From: Mumia quercus
GTDB taxonomy: Bacteria; Actinomycetota; Actinomycetes; Propionibacteriales; Nocardioidaceae
Assembly (NCBI RefSeq): GCF_025506335.1
Contig: NZ_JANZYO010000009.1
Location: 1-64,000, forward strand
Length of the DNA stretch: 64,000 bases
Reading direction: 5' to 3'
Shown: positions 32,048 through 41,028 of the stretch, piece after piece
How positions within the stretch are numbered: the first letter of the stretch is position 1
How the letters are laid out: every line of letters begins with the position of its first letter
The notes under the pieces: model-generated
The model's input: only the letters and a program-made list of their open reading frames with translations
The model's database searches: none
What the model was told of the DNA's origin: nothing
Position numbers and translations under genes: made by a program

Positions 32048-32152
32048 ATGCATCGCGTGAGCCCTGAGAGCACGAAGCTGGTCGCGATCGTCGTCGTCAT
32101 CGCCATGGTCCTCGCCGGCGGGGCGACCGTCTTCTCGATGCTGGTCGGCTAG
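32048..32152 (+). CDS. Possible small single-span membrane peptide
   Basis: A 34-codon frame between apt and relA codes a short polar start (MHRVSPESTK) and then a hydrophobic helix of about 20 residues rich in Val, Ile, Ala and Met. It ends with TAG. A GTG nine bases later is an alternative start. There is no ribosome site, so translation would be leaderless or coupled. Peptides of this kind are easily missed. Evidence is the TM-like composition and the clean stop only. Confidence 0.4.
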   Translation: MHRVSPESTKLVAIVVVIAMVLAGGATVFSMLVG

Positions 32153-32198
32153 TCCACCGCTCCTGCGGGACCGCTCCCCGATCCTGGCGGTCGCCCCC

Positions 32199-32204
32199 TA
32201 GGAT
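32199..32204 (+). promoter_or_regulatory. -10 hexamer upstream of relA
   Basis: TAGGAT, about 14 bp before the first GGAGG and 30 bp before the preferred GTG start. No clear -35 is present. Confidence 0.45.
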
Positions 32205-32233
32205 GGCGGCCTACGATGGAGGCGGAGGTGCCT

Positions 32234-34558
32234 GTGGCCGAGCGTGCGCGGACCGAGTCAGAGCCTCGCAAGGAGTCCGTCCCGACTCCGGCGAGGGTGC
32301 GATCGCGCCTGGCCAGGCTCGGGAGCGGGCGGTCGTCGTCCGACGGCCCCGTGGTGCTGGACCCGCTCTTGCGGATCGTCCGCACCAACCACCCGAAGGC
32401 TGACACCGCGGTCATCGTCCGCGCGTACAAGATCGCGGCCAAGATGCACCGCGGCCAGAAGCGCAAGAGCGGCGACCCGTACATCACGCACCCGTTGGCG
32501 GTCGCGACCATCCTCGCCGAGCTCGGCATGACGCCGCCCACGATCGTCGCCGCCCTCCTCCACGACACCGTCGAGGACACGCCCTACACGCTCGAGCAGC
32601 TCACCAAGGACTTCGGCGCCGAGGTCGCACGCCTGGTCGACGGCGTCACCAAGCTCGACAAGGTCCGCTACGGCGAGAACGCCGAGGCCGAGACGATCCG
32701 CAAGATGATCGTCGCGATGAGCCGTGACATCCGGGTCCTCATCATCAAGCTGGCCGACCGGCTCCACAACATGCGCACGCTGCGCTACCTGCGCCAGGAC
32801 AAGCAGCAGCGCAAGGCCCGCGAGACGATCGAGATCTATGCGCCGCTGGCGCACCGCCTCGGCATGAACACCATCAAGTGGGAGCTCGAGGACCTGTCGT
32901 TCGCGACGCTCCACCCGAAGGTCTACGACGAGATCGTGCGCCTGGTCGCCGATCGTGCGCCGTCGCGCGAGGACTTCATGTCCCAGGTGATCACCCAGGT
33001 CACCGACGACCTCAAGAACGCCAAGATCAAGGCCAAGGTGACCGGCCGGCCCAAGCACTACTACTCGATCTACCAGAAGATGATCGTCCGCGGCCGCGAC
33101 TTCGCCGACATCTACGACCTGGTCGGCATCCGTGTGCTCGTCGAGACGGTGTCGGAGTGCTACGGCGTCCTCGGTGTCGTCCACGCCCGCTGGAACCCTG
33201 TGCCCGGGCGGTTCAAGGACTACATCGCCATGCCGAAGTTCAACATGTACCAGTCGCTTCACACGACGGTCGTGGGCCCGCAAGGCAAGGCGGTAGAGCT
33301 GCAGATCCGCACGCAGCAGATGCACCGTCGCGCCGAGTACGGCGTCGCCGCCCACTGGAAGTACAAGGAGGACGGCGGCAAGGACGGCGGGAAGGGTGCC
33401 GCCAAGGGTGGAGCGTCGTTGGGTGCCTCCGGCACGGACGACCTCGCCTGGATCCGCCAGCTCCTGGAGTGGCAGCAGGAGAACGAGGAGTCGCAGGACT
33501 TCCTCGAGAGCCTGCGGTTCGACCTGTCCGACCAGGTGTACGTCTACACGCCGCGCGGCGACGTCATCGGGCTCCCGGCCGGGTCGACGCCGATCGACTT
33601 CGCGTACGCGGTCCACACCGAGGTCGGGCACACGACGATCGGCGCGCGGGTCAACGGCCGCCTCGTGTCGCTGGAGTCCAAGCTCGAGAACGGCGACTCG
33701 GTCGAGGTCTTCACCTCGAAGGCGCCCGGCGCCGGGCCGAGCCGCGACTGGCTCGACTTCGTCAAGAGCCCGCGCGCCCGCAACAAGATCAAGCAGTGGT
33801 TCACCAAGGAGCGGCGCGACGAGGCGATCGAGCGCGGCAAGGACGCGCTCACCCGCCAGATGCGCAAGGAGGGGCTGCCGCTGCAGCGCCTCCTCAAGCA
33901 CGAGACGCTGGCGACGGTCGCGAAGGACCTCCACCTCGCCGACGTGTCCTCGCTGTACGCGGCCGTCGGCGAGGGGCGGGTCAGCCCGCAGAACGTCGTC
34001 GAGCGCGTGCTCGCCCTCATGGGCGGCGAGGAGGGTGCGAGCGAAGACCTCGCTGAGGCCGTCGTCGTGCCGGACGAGACGTCGCGCCGCCGCCGGGTCC
34101 GCCGCGGCGACGCCGGCGTCCTCGTGAAGGGCATGGACGGGTCCGTGGCGATCAAGCTGGCGCGCTGCTGCACCCCGGTGCCCGGCGACGAGATCATCGG
34201 ATTCGTCACGCGGGCGCAGGGCGTCTCGGTGCACCGGCGCTCGTGCACCAACGCTGCGAGCCTCCTCAAGGAGGAGGAGCGCCTCGTCGACGTCGAGTGG
34301 GCGCCGAGCTCGTCGAGCATGTTCCTGGTCGCGATCCAGGTGGAGGCGCTCGACCGGGCGCGGCTGCTGTCGGATCTCACGCGCGTCCTCTCGGACCAGC
34401 ACGTCAACATCCTGTCGGCGTCGCTGTCGACCGGCCGCGACCGCGTCGCGAAGTCGACCTTCACCTTCGAGATGGGCGACCCGGCGCACCTCGGCCATGT
34501 GCTCAAGGCCGTCCGGACCGTCGAGGGCGTCTTCGACGTCTACCGCGTCAACCAGTAA
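32234..34558 (+). CDS. relA: Bifunctional (p)ppGpp synthetase/hydrolase
   Basis: A 774-residue Rel protein. The hydrolase HD domain carries [10 protein letters not shown] and [10 protein letters not shown]. The synthetase has [13 protein letters not shown] and [13 protein letters not shown]. The TGS domain (about 440-500), helical and zinc-finger ([13 protein letters not shown]) and ACT domains follow. Both active sites look intact, so it should both make and destroy the alarmone. I place the start at GTG 32234 because GGAGG at 32224-32228 is ideally spaced. An ATG at 32216 is in frame but would bury the ribosome sites in codons 2-5. Confidence 0.95.
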   Translation: MAERARTESEPRKESVPTPARVRSRLARLGSGRSSSDGPVVLDPLLRIVRTNHPKADTAVIVRAYKIAAKMHRGQKRKSGDPYITHPLAVATILAELGMTPPTIVAALLHDTVEDTPYTLEQLTKDFGAEVARLVDGVTKLDKVRYGENAEAETIRKMIVAMSRDIRVLIIKLADRLHNMRTLRYLRQDKQQRKARETIEIYAPLAHRLGMNTIKWELEDLSFATLHPKVYDEIVRLVADRAPSREDFMSQVITQVTDDLKNAKIKAKVTGRPKHYYSIYQKMIVRGRDFADIYDLVGIRVLVETVSECYGVLGVVHARWNPVPGRFKDYIAMPKFNMYQSLHTTVVGPQGKAVELQIRTQQMHRRAEYGVAAHWKYKEDGGKDGGKGAAKGGASLGASGTDDLAWIRQLLEWQQENEESQDFLESLRFDLSDQVYVYTPRGDVIGLPAGSTPIDFAYAVHTEVGHTTIGARVNGRLVSLESKLENGDSVEVFTSKAPGAGPSRDWLDFVKSPRARNKIKQWFTKERRDEAIERGKDALTRQMRKEGLPLQRLLKHETLATVAKDLHLADVSSLYAAVGEGRVSPQNVVERVLALMGGEEGASEDLAEAVVVPDETSRRRRVRRGDAGVLVKGMDGSVAIKLARCCTPVPGDEIIGFVTRAQGVSVHRRSCTNAASLLKEEERLVDVEWAPSSSSMFLVAIQVEALDRARLLSDLTRVLSDQHVNILSASLSTGRDRVAKSTFTFEMGDPAHLGHVLKAVRTVEGVFDVYRVNQ

Positions 34559-34560
34559 CG

Positions 34561-34642
34561 CTCGCGAGAGACTTCCGGGACCCTCGCGAGAGACCTCCCG
34601 CACCCTCGCGAGAGACTTCCGGGACCCTCGCGAGCGATCACC
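34561..34642. repeat. Tandem array of a 22-bp CTCGCGAG-containing unit (left array)
   Basis: Three full 22-bp copies start at 34561, 34583 and 34605, and a partial copy at 34627. Each begins CTCGCGAG followed by AGAC and a CCGGGACC-like end. Copies 1 and 3 are identical. The array fills the gap between the stops of relA and of the opposing gene and overlaps the latter's stop. The palindromic core recurs in inverted orientation at 35620-35649. Confidence 0.8.
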
Positions 34643-35552
34643 AGAAGCGCGGCTCGGGCTCGATCCCGATGAGCTCGCCTATGCGCAGCTCGAACGCGGG
34701 ATCGGTACCGAAGATGGTCTCGCGGTCGCCGTTCGCCCACCTCCATCCCCACAGCCGGGAGAGGAGTGCGCGACGCAGCTCGTCGTGCTCGGCATCGGCC
34801 GCCATCGTGTGGAACTCTCGCCCGTCGTACTCCGACGCGACCAGCAGGTGGGGGTACGCGAGGTCGAGGTAGCGGAACGACCCATCAGGCATCCGTACGG
34901 GGTGCTGCGCCGTCGGGCGTGGGAAGCCCGCGTCGAGGAGCCGAAGCCGCTGCCAGCTCTCGCCCGCCGACTGTGCCAAGGGTTCGATCAGGTGCGCCAG
35001 CGACCGTGCCTGGACGATCCCGGGAAAGCCCTTGAGCCTGCCGACTGCCTCGACGACCTCGGGAACCTCGACGAGGCCGGCATGCGCCATCCCGTCGGCG
35101 GCTGCCAGAGCGTACGGACGCCACAGCTTGCGGAGCAGGTCGGTGGTCGTACGCAGAGGAGTCGTGACGGCGATGCCGTCGACCTCCATGACGTCGCCGG
35201 GCGGGAGGATCGCCTGTCGGCAGTCGACTCCCTCGATCTCGGATCGGGTGGTGCCGTGCGGGACGACGAAGGTGGGCGAGAGGCGGTGTCGTTCGCTCGG
35301 CTTGAAGGTGTCGACGTGGAACAGCCATGCGGCGAGGCTGTCGCACACGACCGCCTCGCGTGGTGCGACGAGCTGTGCTGCTTCCAGGCGGAAGGCACGC
35401 GTGTCGGCGACGTTGACGTCGGCGTACACATACGTGAGGACCTCGCGCACTCGCTTCTCGTCGAGCGCGCGAGCCAGCTCTCGAGGCGTCAGACCTACGT
35501 CGTGGGCGTCGCGGCGGAGGAAAGGGCGTCCGTCGTTGATGAGCTCGGCCAT
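34638..35552 (-). CDS. AbiEi-like HTH plus DUF559/PD-(D/E)XK-like protein
   Basis: A 304-residue protein. The N-terminal part (about 1-60, with PFLRRDAHDVGLTPRELARAL) resembles the AbiEi antitoxin-type winged helix. The C-terminal part has LDLAYPHLLVASEYDG and then REFH, the D-x-E-Y-D-G pattern of DUF559/Vsr-like nuclease folds. Such proteins are abundant and often duplicated in Nocardioidaceae, with no known function. The start MAELINDGRPF at 35552 is the first good one. The gene lies alone between inverted repeat arrays and is likely a movable cassette. Confidence 0.65.
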   Translation of the reverse strand: MAELINDGRPFLRRDAHDVGLTPRELARALDEKRVREVLTYVYADVNVADTRAFRLEAAQLVAPREAVVCDSLAAWLFHVDTFKPSERHRLSPTFVVPHGTTRSEIEGVDCRQAILPPGDVMEVDGIAVTTPLRTTTDLLRKLWRPYALAAADGMAHAGLVEVPEVVEAVGRLKGFPGIVQARSLAHLIEPLAQSAGESWQRLRLLDAGFPRPTAQHPVRMPDGSFRYLDLAYPHLLVASEYDGREFHTMAADAEHDELRRALLSRLWGWRWANGDRETIFGTDPAFELRIGELIGIEPEPRFW

Positions 35553-35610
35553 GCGTCCATGGAAGCGACATCGACGGGTCGCGCGCTGATGTTGTCCACA
35601 GGCCCGGGGG

Positions 35611-35649
35611 CCCAAACCTCTCGCGAGGGGGCCCGGGGTCTCTCGCGAG
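35611..35649. repeat. Inverted partner array of the 22-bp unit (right array)
   Basis: Read on the minus strand, two units start at 35649 and 35627: CTCGCGAGAGACCCCGGGCC and then CC, followed by CTCGCGAGAGG and TTTGGGCCC. They correspond to the units at 34561-34642 but point the opposite way. The array lies between the starts of the AbiEi-like gene and the stop of the DUF349 gene. Confidence 0.75.
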
Positions 35650-35652
35650 CGG

Positions 35653-36897
35653 TCAGGTGAGGTCTTGGGCGGACTTGCGGGCCTGGTCGAGCCAGGCCTG
35701 TCGCGCCTCCAACGACTCCTGCAGCTCCTTGACCTTGCGGTCGTTGCCGACGTCGCGGGCCGCGGCGACCTGCGCCTCGAGGTCGGCGACCGCCTTCTCG
35801 AGCTTGCTCACCGTGTCGTCGACCCGGGCGCGGGTCTCCGGGTTGGAGCGTCGCCACTCGTCGTCGGCGGCCGCGGAGATCGCCTTCTCGACGGCGCGCA
35901 GCCTCCCCTCGAGCTCCTTGATCTGGTTGCGCGGGACCTTGCCGGCCGCCTCCCAGCGGTCGGTGATGTCGCGCCACGCCGCGCGCGCGGCGTCGAGATC
36001 CTTGATCGGGACCAGCGCCTCGGCCTCCGCGAGGATCTGCAGCTTGACCTCGGCGTTGGCGGCGTACTCGGCGTCGAGCGCGGCGTTCGCCTCGTCACGG
36101 GCACCGAAGAACCTGTCCTGCGCTCCCCGGAACTTCTTCCAGAGGCGGTCGTCGATGCCGCGCGGTGCAGGCCCGGCTGCCTTCCACTGCGCCATCAGGT
36201 CGCGGAACCTGCCCGCGGTCGGCCCCCAGTCGGTCGAGTCGGCGAGCGCCTCGGCCTCGACGACCAGCCTCTCCTTGACCTTCTGGGCCTGGCCGCGCTT
36301 CTCGTTCTGCTCGGCGAAGTGCGCCTTGCGTCGGCGCGTGTACGCGGTGCGGGCGGTGGAGAAGCGGTGCCAGAGCTCGTCGTCGACCGTCTTGTCGAGC
36401 CGCGGGAGCGACTTCCACTGCTCGAGCATCTCGCGCAGCCGGTCGGCACCGTTGCGCCAGTCGTCCGACGCGGCGATCTGCTCGGCGGTACGAGCGATCT
36501 CCTCCTTGCGGACGGCGGCCTCGGCGGCGCGCTCGGCGCGCTGTGCCTTGCGGCGCTCGCGCTGGGTCTCGATGATCGGCCCGAGCGCATCGAGCCGGTC
36601 GATCAGCGCGTCGAGGTCGCCGACAGCGGCGGCGTTCTCGACGGCGTCGCGGACCTGCGTCACCGCTCGGCGGGCGTCGTCGGGGGAGAGGCTGTCGGAG
36701 GCGATGCGCTTCTCGAGGAGCTCGACCTCGACCGCCAGACCGTCGTAGCGGCGGGTGAAGAGTGCCATGGCCTCAGCCGGGTCACCGTCAGGCCACTGAC
36801 CGACGACGCGCTCGCCTTCGCGCGTGCGGACGTAGACCGTCCCCTGGTCGTCGATGCGGCCCCAGGCCTCAGCAGGGTTCGAGGGAATCTCGCTCAC
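35653..36897 (-). CDS. DUF349 domain protein
   Basis: A 414-residue, very hydrophilic and mostly helical protein with several DUF349 repeats (DWRNGADRLREMLEQWKSL, DWGPTAGRFRDLMAQWKAAG, and others), each followed by a W-[RK]F-x-A-R segment. Long coiled coils are likely at the end. The function is unknown; it is widespread in actinobacteria near relA and hisS. The start is GTG at 36897, with GGTGGAG 3 nt upstream, giving MSEIPSNPAEAWGR. Its stop adjoins the right repeat array. Confidence 0.85.
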   Translation of the reverse strand: MSEIPSNPAEAWGRIDDQGTVYVRTREGERVVGQWPDGDPAEAMALFTRRYDGLAVEVELLEKRIASDSLSPDDARRAVTQVRDAVENAAAVGDLDALIDRLDALGPIIETQRERRKAQRAERAAEAAVRKEEIARTAEQIAASDDWRNGADRLREMLEQWKSLPRLDKTVDDELWHRFSTARTAYTRRRKAHFAEQNEKRGQAQKVKERLVVEAEALADSTDWGPTAGRFRDLMAQWKAAGPAPRGIDDRLWKKFRGAQDRFFGARDEANAALDAEYAANAEVKLQILAEAEALVPIKDLDAARAAWRDITDRWEAAGKVPRNQIKELEGRLRAVEKAISAAADDEWRRSNPETRARVDDTVSKLEKAVADLEAQVAAARDVGNDRKVKELQESLEARQAWLDQARKSAQDLT

Positions 36898-37039
36898 GTC
36901 TCCACCTTGTCGGTTGTGTCGGGCACAGTCTAGAAGCACATCGGGCCGAGGGCGTCGAAGTCCGGACGATGGTCGCGTACGGGTACGGGGTCGGGCGGCC
37001 GCAGGCCTGAGCGATTCGCAGCCGCTTCGGCCGCTCGCG

Positions 37040-37045
37040 TACGCT
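37040..37045 (+). promoter_or_regulatory. -10 hexamer, leaderless start of the MBL gene
   Basis: TACGCT lies 7 nt before the GTG at 37053. No ribosome-binding site is present. Confidence 0.45.
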
Positions 37046-37052
37046 GTCCCGT

Positions 37053-37763
37053 GTGCTGATCGCCGCTTTTCCCGCTGGCCCGCTGGCGGCCAACTGCTAC
37101 TTCGTGGGGCGCGGACCCGGTGCCGAGTGCGTGATCGTCGATCCCGGCATGGACTCGCTCACGGGCATCCGCAACGTCGTCACCGAGCAGAACCTCACCC
37201 CGGTCGCTGTGCTGGTCACCCACGGCCACTTCGACCACATGTGGCAGGCGGCCGACGTCGCCGCGGAGTACGACGTGCCCGTGTGGATCCACCCTGCCGA
37301 CCGGCATCTCCTCGCCGACCCGATGGCCGCGATCTCGAACGAGTCGGCGTCGATGCTGCGCGCCCAGTTCGGGCTGCAGGACGTGCCCGAGTTCCGTGAG
37401 CCGGCCGACGTCCGCGACGCCACCGACGGCACCGTGATCGAGGCCGCCGGACTGCGCTTCACCGTCGACCACGTCCCGGGACACACACCGGGGACGGTGG
37501 TGTACCGCGTCGACTACACCGGAGAGGAGCCGATCTCGCAGGTGGCGTTCACCGGTGACTTCCTGTTCGCCGGCTCCATCGGTCGTACGGACCTGGTCGG
37601 GGGAGACATGGACGAGATGGCCGCGAGCCTGCGGGCGTTCATGCAGCTGCCGGACGACGTCGCGGTGCTCCCCGGGCACGGCGGCCAGTCGTCGGTCGGA
37701 CGCGAGCGTGCGACCAACCCCTTCGTCGCGCAGTACGCGGCCGCCGGCGGAGAGGACGCCTGA
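37053..37763 (+). CDS. MBL-fold metallo-hydrolase, glyoxalase II-like
   Basis: A 236-residue metallo-beta-lactamase-fold enzyme. THGHFDH (H57, H59, D61, H62) binds the metal pair; the third ligand is in DHVPGHTPGTV and another in FTGDFLFAGSIGRTD. The end LPGHG supplies the last histidine. Closest models are hydroxyacylglutathione hydrolase-like proteins, but actinobacteria lack glutathione, so the true thioester is probably of mycothiol or another thiol. It directly precedes hisS, as in other actinobacteria. The GTG start appears leaderless. Confidence 0.85.
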   Translation: MLIAAFPAGPLAANCYFVGRGPGAECVIVDPGMDSLTGIRNVVTEQNLTPVAVLVTHGHFDHMWQAADVAAEYDVPVWIHPADRHLLADPMAAISNESASMLRAQFGLQDVPEFREPADVRDATDGTVIEAAGLRFTVDHVPGHTPGTVVYRVDYTGEEPISQVAFTGDFLFAGSIGRTDLVGGDMDEMAASLRAFMQLPDDVAVLPGHGGQSSVGRERATNPFVAQYAAAGGEDA

Positions 37764-37764
37764 C

Positions 37765-39132
37765 GTGGCACGTCCGACTCCGCTGTCCGGGTTCCCGGAG
37801 TTCCTGCCCGCCGACCGCTTCGCCGAGCAGCACGTGCTCGACCACCTGCGGCGCATCTTCGAGCTGCACGGCTTCGCTCCGGTCGAGACCCGCGCGGTCG
37901 AGACGATGGACCAGCTCCTGCGCAAGGGCGAGATCGACAAGGAGGTCTACGTCCTGCGGCGCCTCCAGGCCGCCGAGGGCGAGGGCGACGCCGGGATGGG
38001 TCTGCACTACGACCTCACGGTGCCGTTCGCCCGCTACGTCCTGGAGAACGCCGGCAAGCTCGACTTCCCGTTCCGGCGCTACCAGATCCAGAAGGTCTGG
38101 CGCGGCGAGCGCCCCCAGGAGGGTCGGTTCCGCGAGTTCACGCAGGCCGACATCGACGTCGTCGCCAAGGACGCGCTGCCGTTCCACTTCGACGTCGAGA
38201 TCGCGACGGTGATGGCCGAGGCGCTCTCGGGCCTGCCGGTGCCGCCGCTGCGGATCCAGGTCAACAACCGCAAGCTGCTCGAGGGGTTCTACCGCGGACT
38301 CGGGGTCGCCGACACCGCGGCGGTCATGCGGGCCATGGACAAGATCGACAAGCTGTCCGAGGAGGCGCTGCGCGAGCTGCTGGCCAAGGAAGGCCTCGAC
38401 GCCGACCAGGCCTCGAAGTGCCTCGCGCTCGCAGCGATCCGTACGAGCGACTCGTCGTTCGCCGGCGAGGTCCGCGCGATCGGGGTGAGCGACCCGCTGC
38501 TCGATGAGGGAATCGAGGAGCTCGCGGCGCTCGTCGACGCGCTCGGGGAGGTCAGGCTGGACGGCGTGAGCGTCACCGCCGACCTGCGGATCGCGCGCGG
38601 GCTCGACTACTACACCGGCACGGTCTTCGAGACCGAGCTCGAGGGCTTCGAGCACCTCGGGTCGATCTGCTCCGGCGGCCGGTACGAGAAGCTCGCCGAC
38701 GACGGCCGCAACGTCTATCCCGGCGTGGGCATCTCGCTCGGCGTGACCCGCCTGCTGGTCCCGCTGGTCTCGCGCGGACACCTCACGACGTCGCGCTCGG
38801 TGCCGTCGGCCGTCCTCGTGGCACTCGTCGACGAGGAGTCGCGCCCGCAGAGCAACGCGATCGCCGGGCGCCTGCGTGCGCGTGGCATCCCCGCCGAGGT
38901 CGCCGCGGCGCCGCAGAAGTTCGGTAAGCAGATCCGCTACGCCGAGCGGCGCGGCATCCCGTACGTCTGGTTCCCCGCCGTCGGCGACACCGGTGAGCAG
39001 GTCAAGGACATCCGCAGCGGCGAGCAGGCCGACGCCGACGCCGACACCTGGACCCCGCCGGCCGAGGACCTCCGTCCCGCCGTCGTCACCACCTTCGACA
39101 CCCCATTCGAGACCCGAGGAGCAACATCGTGA
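37765..39132 (+). CDS. hisS: Histidyl-tRNA synthetase
   Basis: A 455-residue class II synthetase. Motif 1 region [11 protein letters not shown], motif 2 with [28 protein letters not shown], the histidine-A signature [12 protein letters not shown] and motif 3 near [12 protein letters not shown] are all present. The C-terminal anticodon domain ends with [14 protein letters not shown]. The start is GTG at 37765, one base after the preceding stop. The GTG of aspS overlaps its own stop, so the two synthetases are cotranslated. Confidence 0.96.
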   Translation: MARPTPLSGFPEFLPADRFAEQHVLDHLRRIFELHGFAPVETRAVETMDQLLRKGEIDKEVYVLRRLQAAEGEGDAGMGLHYDLTVPFARYVLENAGKLDFPFRRYQIQKVWRGERPQEGRFREFTQADIDVVAKDALPFHFDVEIATVMAEALSGLPVPPLRIQVNNRKLLEGFYRGLGVADTAAVMRAMDKIDKLSEEALRELLAKEGLDADQASKCLALAAIRTSDSSFAGEVRAIGVSDPLLDEGIEELAALVDALGEVRLDGVSVTADLRIARGLDYYTGTVFETELEGFEHLGSICSGGRYEKLADDGRNVYPGVGISLGVTRLLVPLVSRGHLTTSRSVPSAVLVALVDEESRPQSNAIAGRLRARGIPAEVAAAPQKFGKQIRYAERRGIPYVWFPAVGDTGEQVKDIRSGEQADADADTWTPPAEDLRPAVVTTFDTPFETRGATS

Positions 39133-40895
39133 TCCGCACCCACGACGCAGGCAGCCTGCGCGCCACCGACGCCGGGACCCGCGTCACGCTGGCCGGCTGG
39201 GTGGCGCGACGCCGCGACCACGGCGGGGTGGCGTTCCTCGACCTGCGCGACGCCTCGGGTGTCGCCCAGGTGGTCATCCGCGACGAGGAGGTCGCCCGCC
39301 CGCTGCGCAGCGAGTTCTGCCTCAAGGTCGTCGGCACCGTCGAGCGCCGACCCGAGGGCAACGAGAACCCGAACCTGCCGTCGGGCGAGATCGAGGTGAT
39401 CGCCGACACCGTGGAGGTGCTCAGCGAGTCGGCCCCGCTGCCGTTCCCGGTCGAGGAGTTCCACGCCAGCCCGGTCAGCGAGGAGGTGCGTCTGAAGTAC
39501 CGCTACCTCGATCTGCGCCGCGCCGAGATGGCCAAGAACCTGCGTACGCGTGCCGCGGTCACCCGGATCATCCGCGAGGTGATGGCCGAGCGCGGCTTCC
39601 TGGAGTTCGAGACGCCGAACCTGACGGCGTCGACGCCGGAGGGCGCACGTGACTTCCTCGTGCCCGCGCGCACGCGCCCCGGCACCTGGTACGCGCTCCC
39701 GCAGTCGCCGCAGCTGTTCAAGCAGCTGCTGATGGTCGCCGGGATGGAGCGCTACTACCAGATCGCGCGCTGCTTCCGCGACGAGGACAGCCGCGCCGAC
39801 CGCCAGCCGGAGTTCACCCAGCTCGACATCGAGATGAGCTTCCTGGACGAGGAGGACGTCTACGCCCTCACCGAGGAGATCCTCGTCCGGATCTGGCGCG
39901 AGATCCTCGGGTACGAGATCCCCGTCCCGATCCCGCGGATGTCGTTCCGCGAGGCCGTAGAGCGCTTCGGCATCGACCGCCCGGACATGCGCTTCGGGTG
40001 CGAGCTGGTGGACTTCACCGACTACTTCAAGGACACGCCCTTCCGCGTCTTCGCGCCGAAGGGCCGCCACTGGCACGTCGGTGCGGTCGTGATGCCCGGT
40101 GGCGCCGACCAGCCCCGTCGCACGCTCGACGCCTGGCAGGAGTTCGCGAGGGCGCGCGGTGCGAAGGGGCTCGCGTACGTGCTGGTGCAGGAGGACGGGA
40201 CGCTCGGCGGCCCGGTCGCGAAGAACCTGTCCGACGCCGAGCGCGAGGGCCTCGTCGCCCACGCCGGCGCGAAGCCGGGCGACTGCATCTTCTTCGCCGC
40301 CGACCAGTACAACGACGCGAAGGCGCTGCTCGCGGCGGTCCGCGTGGAGATCGGGGAGCGCTGCGGCCTGATCGACCACGACCGGTGGGAGTTCCTCTGG
40401 GTCAACGACGCGCCGATGTTCGAGTTCGTCGGTGACGACACGCACGACGCGTGGACGTCGATCCACCACCCGTTCACCGCGCCGGCGCCCGAGTACGCCG
40501 ACACGTTCGACTCCGACCCCGGCGCCGCGCTCAGCCAGGCGTACGACATCACGCTCAACGGCAACGAGCTGGGCGGCGGGTCGATCCGTATCCACCGCTC
40601 GGAGATGCAGGAGCGCGTCTTCGAGGTCCTCGGGCTGACCGAGGAGCAGGCGCAGGGCCAGTTCGGGTGGCTGCTCGAGGCGTTCCAGTACGGCCCGCCG
40701 CCGCACGGCGGCATCGCCCTCGGCATCGACCGGGTGGTGGCGCTGCTGACCGGCGCGGACACGATCCGCGACGTGATCGCCTTCCCGAAGACGGCGTCGG
40801 GCGCCGACCCGCTGACCGGTGCGCCGACGCCGATCACGGCGGCCCAGCGCAAGGAGGCGGGGATCGACGCCCCGCCGCCGGGGAGCGCCGAGTAG
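39129..40895 (+). CDS. aspS: Aspartyl-tRNA synthetase, bacterial type
   Basis: A 588-residue enzyme. It has an OB-fold anticodon domain (about 1-110), motif 1 at [15 protein letters not shown], motif 2 at [24 protein letters not shown], the bacteria-specific GAD insert (about 290-410) and motif 3 in [14 protein letters not shown]. The N-terminal residues of the anticodon site do not reveal whether it also charges tRNA-Asn. Overlap with hisS (GTGA) gives coupling. Confidence 0.96.
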   Translation: MIRTHDAGSLRATDAGTRVTLAGWVARRRDHGGVAFLDLRDASGVAQVVIRDEEVARPLRSEFCLKVVGTVERRPEGNENPNLPSGEIEVIADTVEVLSESAPLPFPVEEFHASPVSEEVRLKYRYLDLRRAEMAKNLRTRAAVTRIIREVMAERGFLEFETPNLTASTPEGARDFLVPARTRPGTWYALPQSPQLFKQLLMVAGMERYYQIARCFRDEDSRADRQPEFTQLDIEMSFLDEEDVYALTEEILVRIWREILGYEIPVPIPRMSFREAVERFGIDRPDMRFGCELVDFTDYFKDTPFRVFAPKGRHWHVGAVVMPGGADQPRRTLDAWQEFARARGAKGLAYVLVQEDGTLGGPVAKNLSDAEREGLVAHAGAKPGDCIFFAADQYNDAKALLAAVRVEIGERCGLIDHDRWEFLWVNDAPMFEFVGDDTHDAWTSIHHPFTAPAPEYADTFDSDPGAALSQAYDITLNGNELGGGSIRIHRSEMQERVFEVLGLTEEQAQGQFGWLLEAFQYGPPPHGGIALGIDRVVALLTGADTIRDVIAFPKTASGADPLTGAPTPITAAQRKEAGIDAPPPGSAE

Positions 40896-41028
40896 CGGCA
40901 ACCCTCTTGGTGGCGACCATGCGGCGGATCGTTATCGTCGCGTGGTCGCGACCTGTCAGCCCCCTCGCCTAGGCTCCTGTGAGCGCCCCGCGGTCCTCGT
41001 CCGGGGGGTGAGCGACGAGGAGGTCAGG

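Noticed and set aside
32258-34603. Long minus-strand frame of about 780 codons opposite relA
   Set aside because: relA is certain. The opposite frame has no motifs and exists because high GC at third codon positions removes stops. The same applies to frames opposite thrS, alaS and aspS.
34561-34642. CRISPR array
   Set aside because: The 22-bp units follow each other with no spacers, vary in sequence and no cas gene is near.
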